Below, piece after piece: positions 23,786 to 34,753 of a stretch of DNA of 64,000 nt. The stretch covers positions 5,642,001 through 5,706,000 of the forward strand of contig JAETXT010000006.1 of the NCBI GenBank assembly GCA_019188255.1, written 5' to 3'. Made by a program: the position numbers and the translations under genes. The stretch is from Verticillium longisporum. Taxonomy: Eukaryota > Ascomycota > Sordariomycetes > Glomerellales > Plectosphaerellaceae. Every line of letters starts with the position of its first letter. Positions within the stretch are counted from its first letter, which is position 1. The notes under the pieces were generated by a model. It made no database searches. It was not told where the DNA came from and saw only the letters and a program-made list of their open reading frames with translations.

Positions 23786-25479
23786 CTACAAAAAGTTGAT
23801 CCCGACACCGACCTGCACGCCCTTGGTGCCGACCTCGCCGCGCCGCACGACGAGCGGCAGGCTAAAGTTGAGCTCGAAGCGCGCGACAGGGTGCGCGTAC
23901 ACGAGGCCCACGCCGGCGGCGACGCTCGGCGGGCCGCTGACGAGGTCGCCGACGGCGTGGGCGAGGCCGCGCGCGACGGAGGCGGGCGTCATGTCGGCGG
24001 ATTGGCCCTGCCCCTCCCCCTGACGGCCCTGCTTGTCGCCGCCAGCAGCAGCTGAAGGCTTCAGGGCGACGAGGCGGCCGGCGTTGGCGAAGAGCTGCAT
24101 GCGCAGGGCCGAGTCGGGACCGCGGTAGGGGAGGGGGAAGAGGAGGTTGAGGCTGCCGGCGGCGAAGAGGTCGCCGCCGACGGCGTCGGGGCCGTCGTGG
24201 GGGCCGAGGCCGCCGAGCTTGAAGCCGCGGACGTCGGTGGGGCCGCCGAGCTGGAAGCGGTCGTTGAGGCGGCTCGGCGCGATGGCGGCGGTCGAGGCGA
24301 AGCCCAGCGGCAGGGGGCAGAGGGCGCCGAGGCGGAGGCCGGCGCCGAGGGAGACGCCGGGGGCGCGCTGGCTCAGGGGCACGGCGCCGCCGAGCTCGAG
24401 CTCGGATTTGGAGAAGGCGACGTCGCCGCCGAGGGGGCCGACGCCGGCGAGTTCGCTCGTCGTGCGCACGTGGTAGCCGCGCTGGGGCAGCTGCGGGTTG
24501 TCGCGCGTGTCGCGGCGGAAGATGTGGCGCAGGGACGACTTGAGCGAGTCGCCGGCGTCGGCACGGACCGTCGGGCTAGCGCCGGGGCCCAGCGACGTGA
24601 GCTGCCGCCAGAGGGCCGTGTACTCGATCGAGTGCATGTCGCGGTTCGGCGAGAGCCACTGGTAGCGGAGGGAGCCGCCGCGGAGGACCTCCTCGTGCGA
24701 GGCCCATGGCTTGTCGGCGGCGGACGAGAGAATCTCGAGGGCGAGGCGGCAATCGGGGTCGGAGGTCACGGGGGCGGATAGCTCGGCTGTGTAGGCGGAG
24801 CGTGTTCGCGTGCCGGTGCTCGCGTTGAGGGAGAGCTGCTCGGCGCCACCGAATATGTTGCGCCACAACAGCGACGTGAAGGCTGATCCTTCCGAGTTGC
24901 CGACGTCGGTTCCGGCATTAAATTTGTAGCGGGGCAACTCGGCGAGCAGGATATCAATGTCCACGTCTGTCGGTGTGGACGAGGGGTTCGTCTGGTCGGC
25001 TGAGTTGAGGAAGATCTTGGGGGCGGGCTGGAAGATGCCGAGCCGGTCAAGCTTGGAGGATGCCGTCTGCAGGCGGTAGGAGATGTCACCGAGCGTCGTG
25101 GCAGCGTTGGCTGAGGGTGCGACGATGGGGGAGAGGATGGGGTCGAGGAACGCGCGGCGCGTGTTGGGTGCGCCGTGGACGGTGAGGTTGTGGACGGTCA
25201 TGGGCGTCGACTGCTGCTCGAGAAGCTTCTGCTGTTAGAAGAGTCCATCTACAAAAGATGGAATCGACCTACAATCTGGGTCTGGCGCCGCTGGTTCTCT
25301 TCCTCAAGCTTGGCCGCATATTCGAGGGAGGATTCAGCTTCACGCCGCAAGCTTTCGGCATCGGCATTGAGTTTCTGAATGGGGTCGGGGGTCTTGTATG
25401 GTTAGTCGACGATGAAGTTGGGAGAAGAGACAGAGACAGGACGTACGGAACCCTCGCCCACACTTGTTTTAGCAGCCAT
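23786..25479 (-). CDS. SAM50: Sam50 / Tob55, Omp85-family mitochondrial outer-membrane beta-barrel
   Basis: Read on the minus strand, exons 25447-25479, 25273-25392 and 23786-25231 give 532 residues. The first two short exons (MAAKTSVGEGS, then TPDPIQKLNADAESLRREAE) supply a charged coiled-coil-like N-terminus; introns are 54 and 41 bp, the latter unusually short. The body has the surface-antigen barrel typical of Sam50, with TSLLWRNIFGGAEQLSLNAS, the RGF-type motif in GGPTDVRGFKLGGLG, and the terminal strand GVGINFL. Sam50 inserts beta-barrel proteins into the mitochondrial outer membrane. A Gly/Gln/Lys-rich insertion (AAAGGDKQGRQGEGQGQ) lies in a loop near nt 24000-24060. ATG 25201 would give a shorter protein, but the spliced start fits the family better. 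Confidence 0.85.
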
Positions 25480-25718
25480 TGAGTCTGTCAGGTCGGATGA
25501 GGATAGCTTCCTTGGGCTACCTAGGTAAGGTAGGTAAGGCAGCTCGCATCTGGTGATGGGTCGTCAGGAGGTTCCCAGGAGGTTTCGATTCGACCTACGC
25601 CCGGACCCACTATTATGTGACGTGAGGCTGGTGGATCGACCCGACAGGTAAGGTACGTACCTCCTTTCTGTGGCGCTCATCGGACATTTCGTGTGAGCAA
25701 GGCCCCAGGCCAGACACC

Positions 25719-25757
25719 AAGGCCAGAGGCCAAGGCCAGAGGCCAAGGCCAGAGGCC
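25719..25757. repeat. 13-bp tandem array, three perfect copies
   Basis: The unit AAGGCCAGAGGCC occurs three times without mismatch, with a degenerate further copy just before it. Confidence 0.85.
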
Positions 25758-25877
25758 AACGCGCCACCCCCCCCACTGACCCTGGCGCTGTCTAGCCCAG
25801 CCTTTGCCTGTGACCACTTTCCTACCTACTAACTCCAACCTCACGACTACCCCAGCGCATCCACCTTCCATATACAA

Positions 25878-25908
25878 ACACACACACACACACACACTCA
25901 CACACACC
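25878..25908. repeat. CA dinucleotide microsatellite
   Basis: About fifteen CA units with one CT interruption lie in the probable leader of the UBC6 gene. Confidence 0.85.
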
Positions 25909-26083
25909 ATCCTTCATCGTTGCATCAACCGCGATTGCGCGGCGTCACTGTCTCTTGGGACCCAGACTGCGTTCCTTTCTTGCGTCGCATCCATCATCAC
26001 ACCTACCGCCTAGGCTCAACACGACACGTGCCATCTGACCACGTCATCGACATCCCATCTGTGCGAACCTCAGAACACCCACC

Positions 26084-27029
26084 ATGTCGGCCAGCAAGGC
26101 AGCGCAGAAGCGGGCACGTCGGGATTCCGGACTGTTTCTCGTGGGCTCCTGGGCTAACGTCATCTCAGTTGACTCGCGAATACAAGACCATCGCCGAGAA
26201 CCCACCCCCATACATCGAGGCGCATCCCTCCGAATCCAACATTCTCGAGTTCGTACCTTCCCCTTGCGTCTATGAATCTATGAACGCCCCGGCTAACGTC
26301 TCTCCCCCCACTTCAAAGATGGCACTACATCATCACAGGCCCCGAAGACACACCCTACCACGGCGGCCAGTACTGGGGTACCCTCATGTTCCCGCCGACA
26401 TACCCCTTCGCCCCGCCGGCCATCCGCATGCACACGCCCTCCGGCCGCTTCCAGCCATCGACCCGCCTCTGCCTCTCCATCTCTGACTTCCACCCCAAGT
26501 CCTTCAACCCGGCCTGGGAAGTCTCGACCATCCTCATCGGCCTGCTGTCGTTCATGACCTCGGAGGAGATGACGACGGGCTCCGTCTCGAGCACAGCCGC
26601 CGAGCGCCGCGCGCTGGCGGCCCGGTCACGGTGGTGGAACTCGACGGGCGGCGGGTCGCACGCCCGCGCCAACCCGGCCGGCAAGGGCAACGTCAAGGCA
26701 GGCGACGCCGGGGCCAAGTTCCGCGCCGAGTGGCCCGAGGTCGACGCCAAGAACTGGGACATGATGAGGGAGCAAAGGTCGACATGGCCAGGGGCCACGT
26801 GCCGACGGCGGCGGGCGGCGCGAGCTGTCGGCCGCCGCAGCTGGGCACCGGCGCTCACGGGGGCGGCGGCGGCGCCAACAGCGCGCATCAGGGGCGCGCC
26901 GTCGTCGATGCCGTCGTGCAGCAGCGGGATGCCGGCACGGGGTGGCTGCATCGGAACAAGCTGCTCGTGGCGGGGGCCGTCGTGTTCCTGTATGTGCTGC
27001 TCGCGAGGGTGCTCGGCAACGGCGAGTAG
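26084..27029 (+). CDS. UBC6: Ubc6-type ER-anchored ubiquitin-conjugating enzyme E2, one frame break
   Basis: Exons 26084-26113, 26169-26248 and 26319-27029 give about 273 residues. The UBC fold runs from LTREYKTIAENPPP to PAWEVSTILIGLLSF, with the active-site Cys in RLCLSISDFHPKSFNPAW; there is no HPN motif, as usual in the UBC6 group. The C-terminal helix LLVAGAVVFLYVLLARVL is the tail anchor that holds the enzyme in the ER membrane for ER-associated degradation. The first intron has a GC donor (CGG|GCACGT) rather than GT. The second donor, CTCGA|GTTCGT, splits the Glu codon before Trp. The frame is lost near the GG at 26777-26778; one more G restores a family-like EQRVDMARG and the tail anchor. 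Confidence 0.9.
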
Positions 27030-28506
27030 AGGGGTACTATGTGTGCAGAGAGGCTGGTAAAGAGACAGACGGCAACGGATATACAGGGAGCATGCGTGGC
27101 GTTGTTGGCTTTGGCAAGCTGAGGATTGGTGATGGCCGTTGAAGGGACTCCCAATGCTTTGGTGTAACATGATGGTACTTGCGGCTTTCCTCTTGCCTTC
27201 TCGAATTGTGTTCAATCTACGCGTTTGGCGTTAGTATGGATGTACGGAACGTAGTATCGTGGCATTCTAACTCGGACGGCATACCATCTGCTGGACAACA
27301 GGTTTGTAGTCCATTCCGGCCGTTGCTACTGCTTACGTATCGCCTCCATGCAAGAGGGCACTTGTCAGACAAGATGCGTACTCTTGGTCGTTCATTTTGC
27401 CAGTCATCAGACGTCATCAGACTGGAACGCAGAAAAGTTGAGCCTCTGCCAATTGGTCTCAGATTTCAGACAAAGCCAACGGCGAAGCCGATGATGCCTG
27501 TCATTCACCGACGCACCCACCCGGTCAGCGCTCACCGAATCGAAATAGAGGCACAGATGGACGGCTCATTATCGACCGTGCAGGGATGGGGCGGGCCAAT
27601 CTCACCTCACCCTACCATCCATCCTCTGCCTGGCCTGGCGCTGGTCGCCTGCGGTGCTGCTCAATCGTTTTGCGGGGGGGATAAAATTTGTGACGCAGCC
27701 CCGATTTTTTTTTCCCTGGCCCAGCTCCGGCCGCCGCCAACTGCCCTGGGAAGGAAGAAAAAAATCCCAGCACCTACCCAGGTAAGGTAGGCACCTATAT
27801 CGAGCACCGCACGGGAGCAGGAGCGCCTTGGGTAGAAATCAAGCAGGTACCTTGGTACCTTACCTAGAAGAAGCTCTGCTGCCTGCCAGGGCTTCTGGAG
27901 CCAGAAAAAAGGCAGATAGACGCTGGCAGCATCAGCAGCTTCATCCGCATCACCTCTGAATATCGTCCATCTGCGTATTCCATTCCCAGCATCAACGTAG
28001 GCCGCCACTGAGCTTGCTGTCGAAGCCGTTCTGCCTGCTATCGAAGTCGTCCTGGCGTCGGACCTACATCACCTGCAGCTCCCGCCCGTCGCCTGGCCCC
28101 AGCATCATCTCCACCCTCGCCTCTCTGCGCGCGCGCGCACCCTGCATCATCCATGGTCTTCTGTCGCCCTCTTCCCCCTCCTCTCCACCCCCCCCCCCCC
28201 CTTCCTTTTCCCTGTTCTGCCTCTCCTTCCACACCCAAGCATCGTCGCTGGCACTCGAGCCGTCACGCATTGGAGCTTTGCAGATGCTCTAACATGCTTG
28301 TCGACTTCTCCTCCGGGCCAGGCAACTAAGAGTCACGCCTCTCGTCGAGCTCCGGAGTCTCTATCGTCGTCTGCATCGACCCTCGGACCTTGCACCTTCC
28401 CGCTCTCGCCGTGTCCGCGTTTTGTCGCTGCCACGTCCGAACACCTCGCAAGCCGTCCTCCCACGCCTTCCCAGCCTCTCTCTCCGCCAGTCCACCACGC
28501 CTCAAC
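27030..28506. other. Intergenic 1.5 kb, upstream of the BTB-like gene
   Basis: I see no gene. GGTAAGG/TACCTT motifs occur at 27771-27800 and 27845-27868. The last 500 bp are C+T-rich (including a run of more than ten C near 28188) and are probably the leader of the downstream gene. Confidence 0.5.
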
Positions 28507-31200
28507 ATGACCTCCGCTAGCGGCGCCGGCAAGCCTGGCAAGAAGGCCTCTGCCGCCCGCCCCCTCTCCGGCCTGTCGCTGAAGCCCGCCATCCCCTATG
28601 TCTACCTCAACCGCCGCAACAACAGCACCGCCAAGCAGACCTCGGCCGCCCAGCCCAACACCACGTCCAACGGCTCTTCCCTCAAGATTCAACACAACGC
28701 TGAAGCCGCGACCCCCGAGACTGTCGTCACCGTGCTCGACACCAAGGAGGACGCTGCTGCCGAGGCATCGTCCACGGCTGCGAGCAACATCGACGAGGAA
28801 CAGTCTGGTGAGAACCTACCACCTACCTAACGCTGTCTTGACTGCCGACCCCTCTGCAAGCATGCGTGCTAACTTGCTCATTAGCTACCTCGACTACCCA
28901 GCCCGAGCTGACGCCCTCCGCCTCGACCTCGACCGACCTTGCTACCGAATCCACGCCTGCCGTCGAGCAGCCCGAAGCCGAACCCATGCCCGTCGAATCT
29001 CAGTCCGCCGAGGAGCTTGACCAGAGTTCGTATAACCAACCGCACCCGAATGCCCGCCGCTTCTCACACGAGTCTCGTCACACAGCTACTACTCCTGCTG
29101 AGCCTCTTGGCGAACCTGTCAATGGTACGTCGAGCCCTTGTCAGTCATCATGACGAGATGCCGCCGCTCTAGTCCCTGGATTCTGACATGCTCCCTCTAG
29201 ACACGGCCCCTACGCCTGCTGCTGTTGTCCCTGCTCCTGCTGCTGTCCCACACCAGGCCGTCATTTCTCCGACTCCTTACAGCATGCCTCCTGCTTTCCA
29301 GCCAACCCCTCGTGCTCTGGGCCTGGGCACCAACGGCGACATGCGGCCCTTACCCCGCCACGGGCTCAACGGTCCGGCTCACATGCACCACCCGCACCCC
29401 AGCAACGGCAGCCTTCAGTTTGGCCACTTTGACTCGAACAACTCGTCGCCGGCTCCTCCTCCCCATTCGGCCGGGTTCGCGCCGCCGCCCGGGCTCGGCG
29501 GCCTGCCCAACGGTCAGCGACCCTTCCCTGGTCATGGCCATACGGCTTCGGGCCATGGATACCCTCCGCAGATGCCCTACGGCACCGAGTTTGTGCCCGT
29601 CACCTCGGGCGACGCCTTCGGCCGTTCCTCTGTCGCGCCTGCTGGCATGGAGCACTACCCCCACCAGGTCAACAACTACGGCCCTTCGACGCCCCACAGC
29701 TTCCAGGACTCCCACTCCTCCCACCACGCGGACGAAGCTGCCGCCTTTAGCCAGCATCACGGCCATGGCGGCCCGAACGGCGTCGTGGCAAACCACGATG
29801 ATCGTCGTCACCACCACCATCACCAGCAGCACCAGCAGCATCAGCACCAGCATTCGGCCTATGGTCCTGCCCACCAGAGGATGATGTCCAACCACATGCC
29901 CCCGCCGCACATGATGCAGCAGCAGCAGATGCAGGAGGCACAGAACAGCGTGGAGGGTTTGTTTGGTTACCTGCAATCCCAGTTCACTGACCTGACATTT
30001 GTCGACTGCACGCTCGAGCTTCGTTACCTCGATGACCGCGCGCCCCCTGTTCGCATCCCTGGCCACCGACTCGTCTTTGCTCGCAGCCAGCCTCTGCGTA
30101 ACCTGCTGCAGACCACCAGCCACAGTGACAGCCACTCTCGCGGAATGGACGCGCAGACCATCCTCCTCAAGACGGACGACAAGTACATCAATTCGAGCAC
30201 CTTCTGGATGGCCATCCAGCGACTCTATTCCTTCCCTCTCCTCAGTGGCCCTCCCGAGGGAGCTTCCATGGGCGACGGCAACCTGACGCTCGCCGGAAAC
30301 GCGGATACCCGCTTCGACTTTGCCCTGGGCTATGCCGCCGCCGGAAAGCTGCTGAGCTGGGACCCCATCATCCAGCGCGGTATGCAGGTGGCAGCCGACC
30401 ACCTGAGCTGGTCGACCCTCGAAAAGGCGCTGGAGTTCATCCTCGGTGACCTGCCAGGCCGTGCGTCTGCTGACCGCCATGCTCCTTTTGCCTACGGCGA
30501 GCAGGTCCAGATTCTCATGACGGGCGTTATTTCCTTCATCATCAACAACTTCCCCGCTTACTTCCGCCTCGACACCTCGGTCGCGGACCCCGAGTCCTTC
30601 GCCCGCATCCCTAACGTGCCGGCACCGGCCAAGTCGACGGGCACACCGCCTATCGCTCACGGCACCTCCGTCCACCTGGGAGCGGGCCGACGTGCTCGGC
30701 CCATGCACATCAAGTTTGGCGACATGGGCGGCTCGTCAGCGTCCCAGGACCAGGACGGTGCCAACGACGAGGTGCCCAACCTGACACCTCAGCAGCGCGC
30801 CGTCAACTCGACTCTTTCGCGCGTTCTCCTCAACCTTCCGTTCGCCTACCTCAAGCCCGCCCTAGAGTCCAGCGTCTACGGCAATGTCTCGAGCTGGGCC
30901 AACTCGGAGGCTCGCCACCAGATCATGGTGTCCGTCGTGTCGGAGCGTGAGCTGCGGCGTCTGCGGGCACTCGAAGGTGTCAAGGAGGGACGCGTTCCGC
31001 ACGCGGGACAGATCCGCCACTCGCTGCAGAGCGTGGAGCCACGCAACGGCGGCGACGTGTGGCACATTCTCGGATGGCAGGAGGAGATGGTTCCCTACCA
31101 CGGCGAGGGCGCCTCGCTGGGCCGCAAGTGGACTCCGCTGATGTACGCGCGCGAAAACGGCGGCTCGGACCACCAGCACGCCGTGGCTGCGTACCCTTAG
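28507..31200 (+). CDS. BTB/POZ-like domain protein with long disordered N-terminus
   Basis: Exons 28507-28807, 28885-29025, 29086-29124 and 29201-31200 give 826 residues. Three introns (77, 60 and 76 bp) lie in the low-complexity N-terminal part. The first half is disordered: Ala/Thr/Pro-rich, then Pro/Gly/His-rich with a His-Gln run (near nt 29810-29850). From LFGYLQSQFTDLTFVDCTLE (near nt 29958) the protein becomes ordered and resembles a BTB fold: DCTLELRYLDD, then PVRIPGHRLVFARSQPLRNLL. Helical segments follow to the end. No DNA-binding or Kelch domain is visible. BTB domains usually mediate dimerisation or cullin-3 binding; a role here is inference. The gene may encode an adaptor or nuclear regulator. 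Confidence 0.65.
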
Positions 31201-32802
31201 GCGAGGGTTCGCATTCGATCATGAGTAACGACGGTGGACTGCAAGCAGCAGTAGCAGGGCAGCAGCCACGCACGGCTGGTTGTTCTGCTTCTGTCTCACG
31301 GCAGCCACGACGACCGATATGACGAGTTGCATTTGCATCATGCGCACAAAAGTTTGATTCCCCCCCCTTGCTTTTGGTTTTGCCGTTGTTTACGCGCCGT
31401 CGCGCGATGGGGCAATCCTGTGATGCCCCTGGGCCGGCTATTGTCTGGCTGGGACGGGCGGACTGAAAGAGAAATGGTGAAGCAGGCCTCGTCGGTTCGA
31501 CCTCGCGGTCGCAAGCCCGTGTGGGGATGGTCTTGACGGGGCCGGCGTCAGTGTTTTCAAGACCGCGGTCCACGGGTCATGGACAAGATGGTGGGGAAGA
31601 GCGCCGCCGAGGAGGGACAGCGCGGGCCCATCAGCAGAGTTGTGCGGATGTCATGAGGGAGCGGGACGAAGCGTGGTGATACCCTTGGGGTTGAGCGAGA
31701 TGGATGAGCATGTGAGCCAGGATGGTTCACGTTCGCGCGAGAAAGGCTCGTTTGGACACGATAGGCCGACGAGTGCCGGGACTGTCCCTGTGTAGGATGG
31801 ATCCAGGGACACACTCGATTCTCTCCAAGATGAAAGCTTCTTTGTGCAGCCTGGATTTTTGGGAGGCCGAAGTGAAGCACAGCGTTGGGACGACGGCAGG
31901 GTTCGAGGCCAGGGCTTGTGATCGTTACACCGTTGGTAGTCCGTAATGCATTGTCGCGTTAGACAGCTTGAGCATGTGTGGCTGCTTGGCGGCCGTAATT
32001 CCAGTGCAATTCCAATGCTCGTCCACTAGTGACAGACGGCCATCTTGACAAGGGGGAGACAACAAATACGATGGGTAGAGGCAGGCTGGGGTTCTGAATG
32101 TTTACTCGAGTCTGCGCTTGTGCATGAGCATGTCATCAAACGGCGTGGGGAAAGGCAGAACAGGGGCAAGGGGGGTAGGCGCTGATAGGCCGAGACACGT
32201 GAATTTGCGCTAGGAGAGCTGGAAGGGGCAGTCGAAAGGCCGAGGCATGTGCCCTGCTTGCCTCCAAGGTACTTGCCTCTGCTGCGACCCCTTCTTTCCT
32301 TCCCCAGTGCAATGTACCTATGCTCCTGCTCCCGCTGCAGCAGCTTCCCCCCCCGCCCATTCCCCAGGTTTTCGAACCATCCAAGATTCTTTCGCCATCC
32401 CACCCCTCATCCCTCTCCTCCATCCCTCCTCATCTTTCCCTTTCCTCTTTCGTAGCACAGATGAACGACGCGACGGACCGTGCAAACCCGCTCGACGAGA
32501 CGACTGATTGACTTTGCTCTGACGGCCTATACACTATTGCGCGACCTTGGTACGTCCCTCTGAGGTCATTGGCCGGATGCATTCCAGCTCGGCTTCCCAC
32601 CTTGAGGGGGGGAGGGCTTTCGGCTAACGTCAGCGATGCTAGATAACGCGCCCATGAGACTTCCTGCGACTGTCTGAACACTCGATTTCTTCGGCTGCAT
32701 TGCGATTCACTCTTGTTCTAGACGTCGCCCCTTTTTCTCTGCACCACTGGCAGTCGAGCGGCTGTCCCCCCGCAGTAGAGCGGCACCTCTCGACAGGAAC
32801 CG
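31201..32802. other. Intergenic 1.6 kb
   Basis: This is the 3' region of the BTB-like gene and the promoter of the membrane-protein gene. No convincing gene. A pyrimidine-rich stretch at 32,270-32,460 may be leader or core promoter of the downstream gene. Confidence 0.5.
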
Positions 32803-34638
32803 ATGACCTCGGCCGCACCGGGGCCGTCGCGCCCGCCCAACGCGCCGCGCACCCTGACGCCCAAGTCCGTCTCCGATCCCGTCCTGCGCAACGCCCTGCG
32901 CTACACCATCTCGGCGCGCGAGTACGCCACGCTGCACAAGTATGTCATCTCGCGGTCGCGCGTGCTGAGGCGGACGGCGCCGAGCGTGGCGACGGTCGAG
33001 AAGATGGTCGACGGCGACAAGGCTGGCCGACGGTCGTCGCATGCTGTGCCGCCGAGCGACGGCTACAACACGCGGGCGATCCGCGACGCGCTGCGCTTGT
33101 TTGTCGGCACGGCGGCGGGCATGAAGACGTATCATGTCTTGATGAAGAGAGTGCTCGGCCAGAGAGAGTACGTTTTCCTGGGCTGTCCCTGCATGGCCTC
33201 CTTGCAAGGCAGGCCACCATGGTGTGAAGCAACTTGCACTGACCCAAACCACAGCACAAACGCGAAGAAGCAACCGCTGTACAACTCGCCCACCTTCCGT
33301 CTATCGCTTTCTCTGTCCTCCATCCTGCTGCTCTATCGCCTGCTCTTCCGCTTCATGTCAAGGTTGCGCGGCCACCTGCTCGACGATGCGGCAATCCCCT
33401 TCCGACGACGCAATCCCCGTACCGCCGCCACGCTGACGTCGCCCTATGCGCCCGCCGTCGGTGCCTCGCTCGCCGGTCTGGCCCTCGGCGTGTACCCGGC
33501 ACAGCAACTGCGCGTGTCGGTCGCCATTTACGCCATGTTCCGCGCCCTCGAGTTCGGCTGGAATCTGTGCGAGGGCGAGGGCATGATCTGGGGCTTCAAA
33601 GCCGGCGGCCGCGTCAAGAGGGAACGGCCCTGGTGGTGGGGCAGCTGGATGATCCAGCCCTTTGCCTTTGGGCAGCTGCTGCACGCCGTCGTCTTTGACC
33701 GTGACTGCTTCCCCGCGGCCTACGGAAACCTCATCTTCAACAACTCGACAGCCTATCTGCAACATAGGCCCGCCGGATACCCGAGCCACCTGGTGTGGCC
33801 CAAGACGTGGGACATTGTCGACAGCCTTGCGCAGATGGCAAAACTCAACTGGCCGTACGTACATGGCGCGCGCTGCTTGGGTCGAAGAAGACAGCTAACA
33901 ATTGACAGACCCTACATCTCGCCCACTCTGTTCCCCAACAAGGAAACGCTGCCGGCGTCGCTCGCCGCCGTCGCGCCCCTGACCTCGACAGCACACCCCA
34001 TCATCACCTCTCTCTCCTGCGCGACCCTTCACCCGTCTGACCCGTCTTGTCTGCGCACGTACCTGCAGTTCTGGCTCAGCTCGTTCCCGCCCTTTATGCG
34101 CATGCTCCTCGGCTTCTACGGCGCGTTTGCCATTCTGCCCAACGCCGGCGCCAAGCTCTACCACGCGCCGGTCGCCGTCCTGACCAAGGTGCTCGGCCGC
34201 GCGCTGCGGAGCTCGACGTTCCTCGCCGGCTCCATCTCGACGGCGTGGGCCTCGATCTGCGTGTTCCAGACGTGGCTGCCGCGCCACGTGCTGCCGACGC
34301 TGCGGTTCTTCCTCGGCGGCTTCATCGCCGGTCTCTGGGCCTGGGTCGAGCGGAAACAGGGCCGGGGCATGTTCCTGTACTCGGCGCGGGCGAGCGTGGA
34401 CTCGCTGTGGAAGGTCGGCGTCAAGAGGCGGTGGTGGAAGGGCATGCGCGGCGGTGACGTGTGGGTCTTTGTCGCGGCGCTCATGGTGACGGGCGTCGTG
34501 TACGAGAGGGACGCGCGGGCGATTCGCGAGGGGAGCTGGCGCCGCGGCGTCAGCTGGATCCGGGGCGAGGGCTTGCGGGATTGGAGTCTCGAGGAGGAGG
34601 AGGTGCAGGGGGAGAGCGAGGGCGAGGGGCGGGAGTAG
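32803..34638 (+). CDS. Multi-pass membrane protein, TMEM135-like
   Basis: Exons 32803-33167, 33255-33854 and 33909-34638 give 564 residues; both introns (87 and 54 bp) are multiples of three without stops, and consensus splice sites and smoother protein sequence argue for removing them. The N-terminal 120 residues are soluble and basic. Hydrophobic segments include SLSLSSILLLYRLLFRFM, GASLAGLALGVYPAQQL, MLLGFYGAFAILP and FFLGGFIAGLWAW. The layout and the segment LSCATLHPSDPSCLRTYLQFW resemble TMEM135, a protein tied to peroxisomes, lipid droplets and mitochondrial dynamics in animals. That relation is from memory of the family pattern and is not certain. The C-terminus is a Glu-rich tail. It converges on the SNO gene, 115 bp away. 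Confidence 0.65.
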   Translation: MTSAAPGPSRPPNAPRTLTPKSVSDPVLRNALRYTISAREYATLHKYVISRSRVLRRTAPSVATVEKMVDGDKAGRRSSHAVPPSDGYNTRAIRDALRLFVGTAAGMKTYHVLMKRVLGQREYVFLGCPCMASLQGRPPWCEATCTDPNHSTNAKKQPLYNSPTFRLSLSLSSILLLYRLLFRFMSRLRGHLLDDAAIPFRRRNPRTAATLTSPYAPAVGASLAGLALGVYPAQQLRVSVAIYAMFRALEFGWNLCEGEGMIWGFKAGGRVKRERPWWWGSWMIQPFAFGQLLHAVVFDRDCFPAAYGNLIFNNSTAYLQHRPAGYPSHLVWPKTWDIVDSLAQMAKLNWPYVHGARCLGRRRQLTIDRPYISPTLFPNKETLPASLAAVAPLTSTAHPIITSLSCATLHPSDPSCLRTYLQFWLSSFPPFMRMLLGFYGAFAILPNAGAKLYHAPVAVLTKVLGRALRSSTFLAGSISTAWASICVFQTWLPRHVLPTLRFFLGGFIAGLWAWVERKQGRGMFLYSARASVDSLWKVGVKRRWWKGMRGGDVWVFVAALMVTGVVYERDARAIREGSWRRGVSWIRGEGLRDWSLEEEEVQGESEGEGRE

Positions 34639-34753
34639 AGGCTAGTAATGCAGTGTGTACGAATTCGTTCTACGCAGGCTGTCTAATTCTATGCCATATC
34701 GTCATTGTGTTTGCCCATGTCGTTCTCGTCGCCCTCGCGTTGTGCGGACCGAG

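Larger units (their letters stand above)
25480..26083. other. Divergent promoter region of SAM50 and UBC6, repeat-rich
   Basis: These 600 bp separate the divergent SAM50 and UBC6 genes. They hold CTACCTAGGTAAGG-type motifs at 25517-25541 and 25647-25662, a 13-bp tandem array and a CA microsatellite, both listed separately. Confidence 0.6.
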
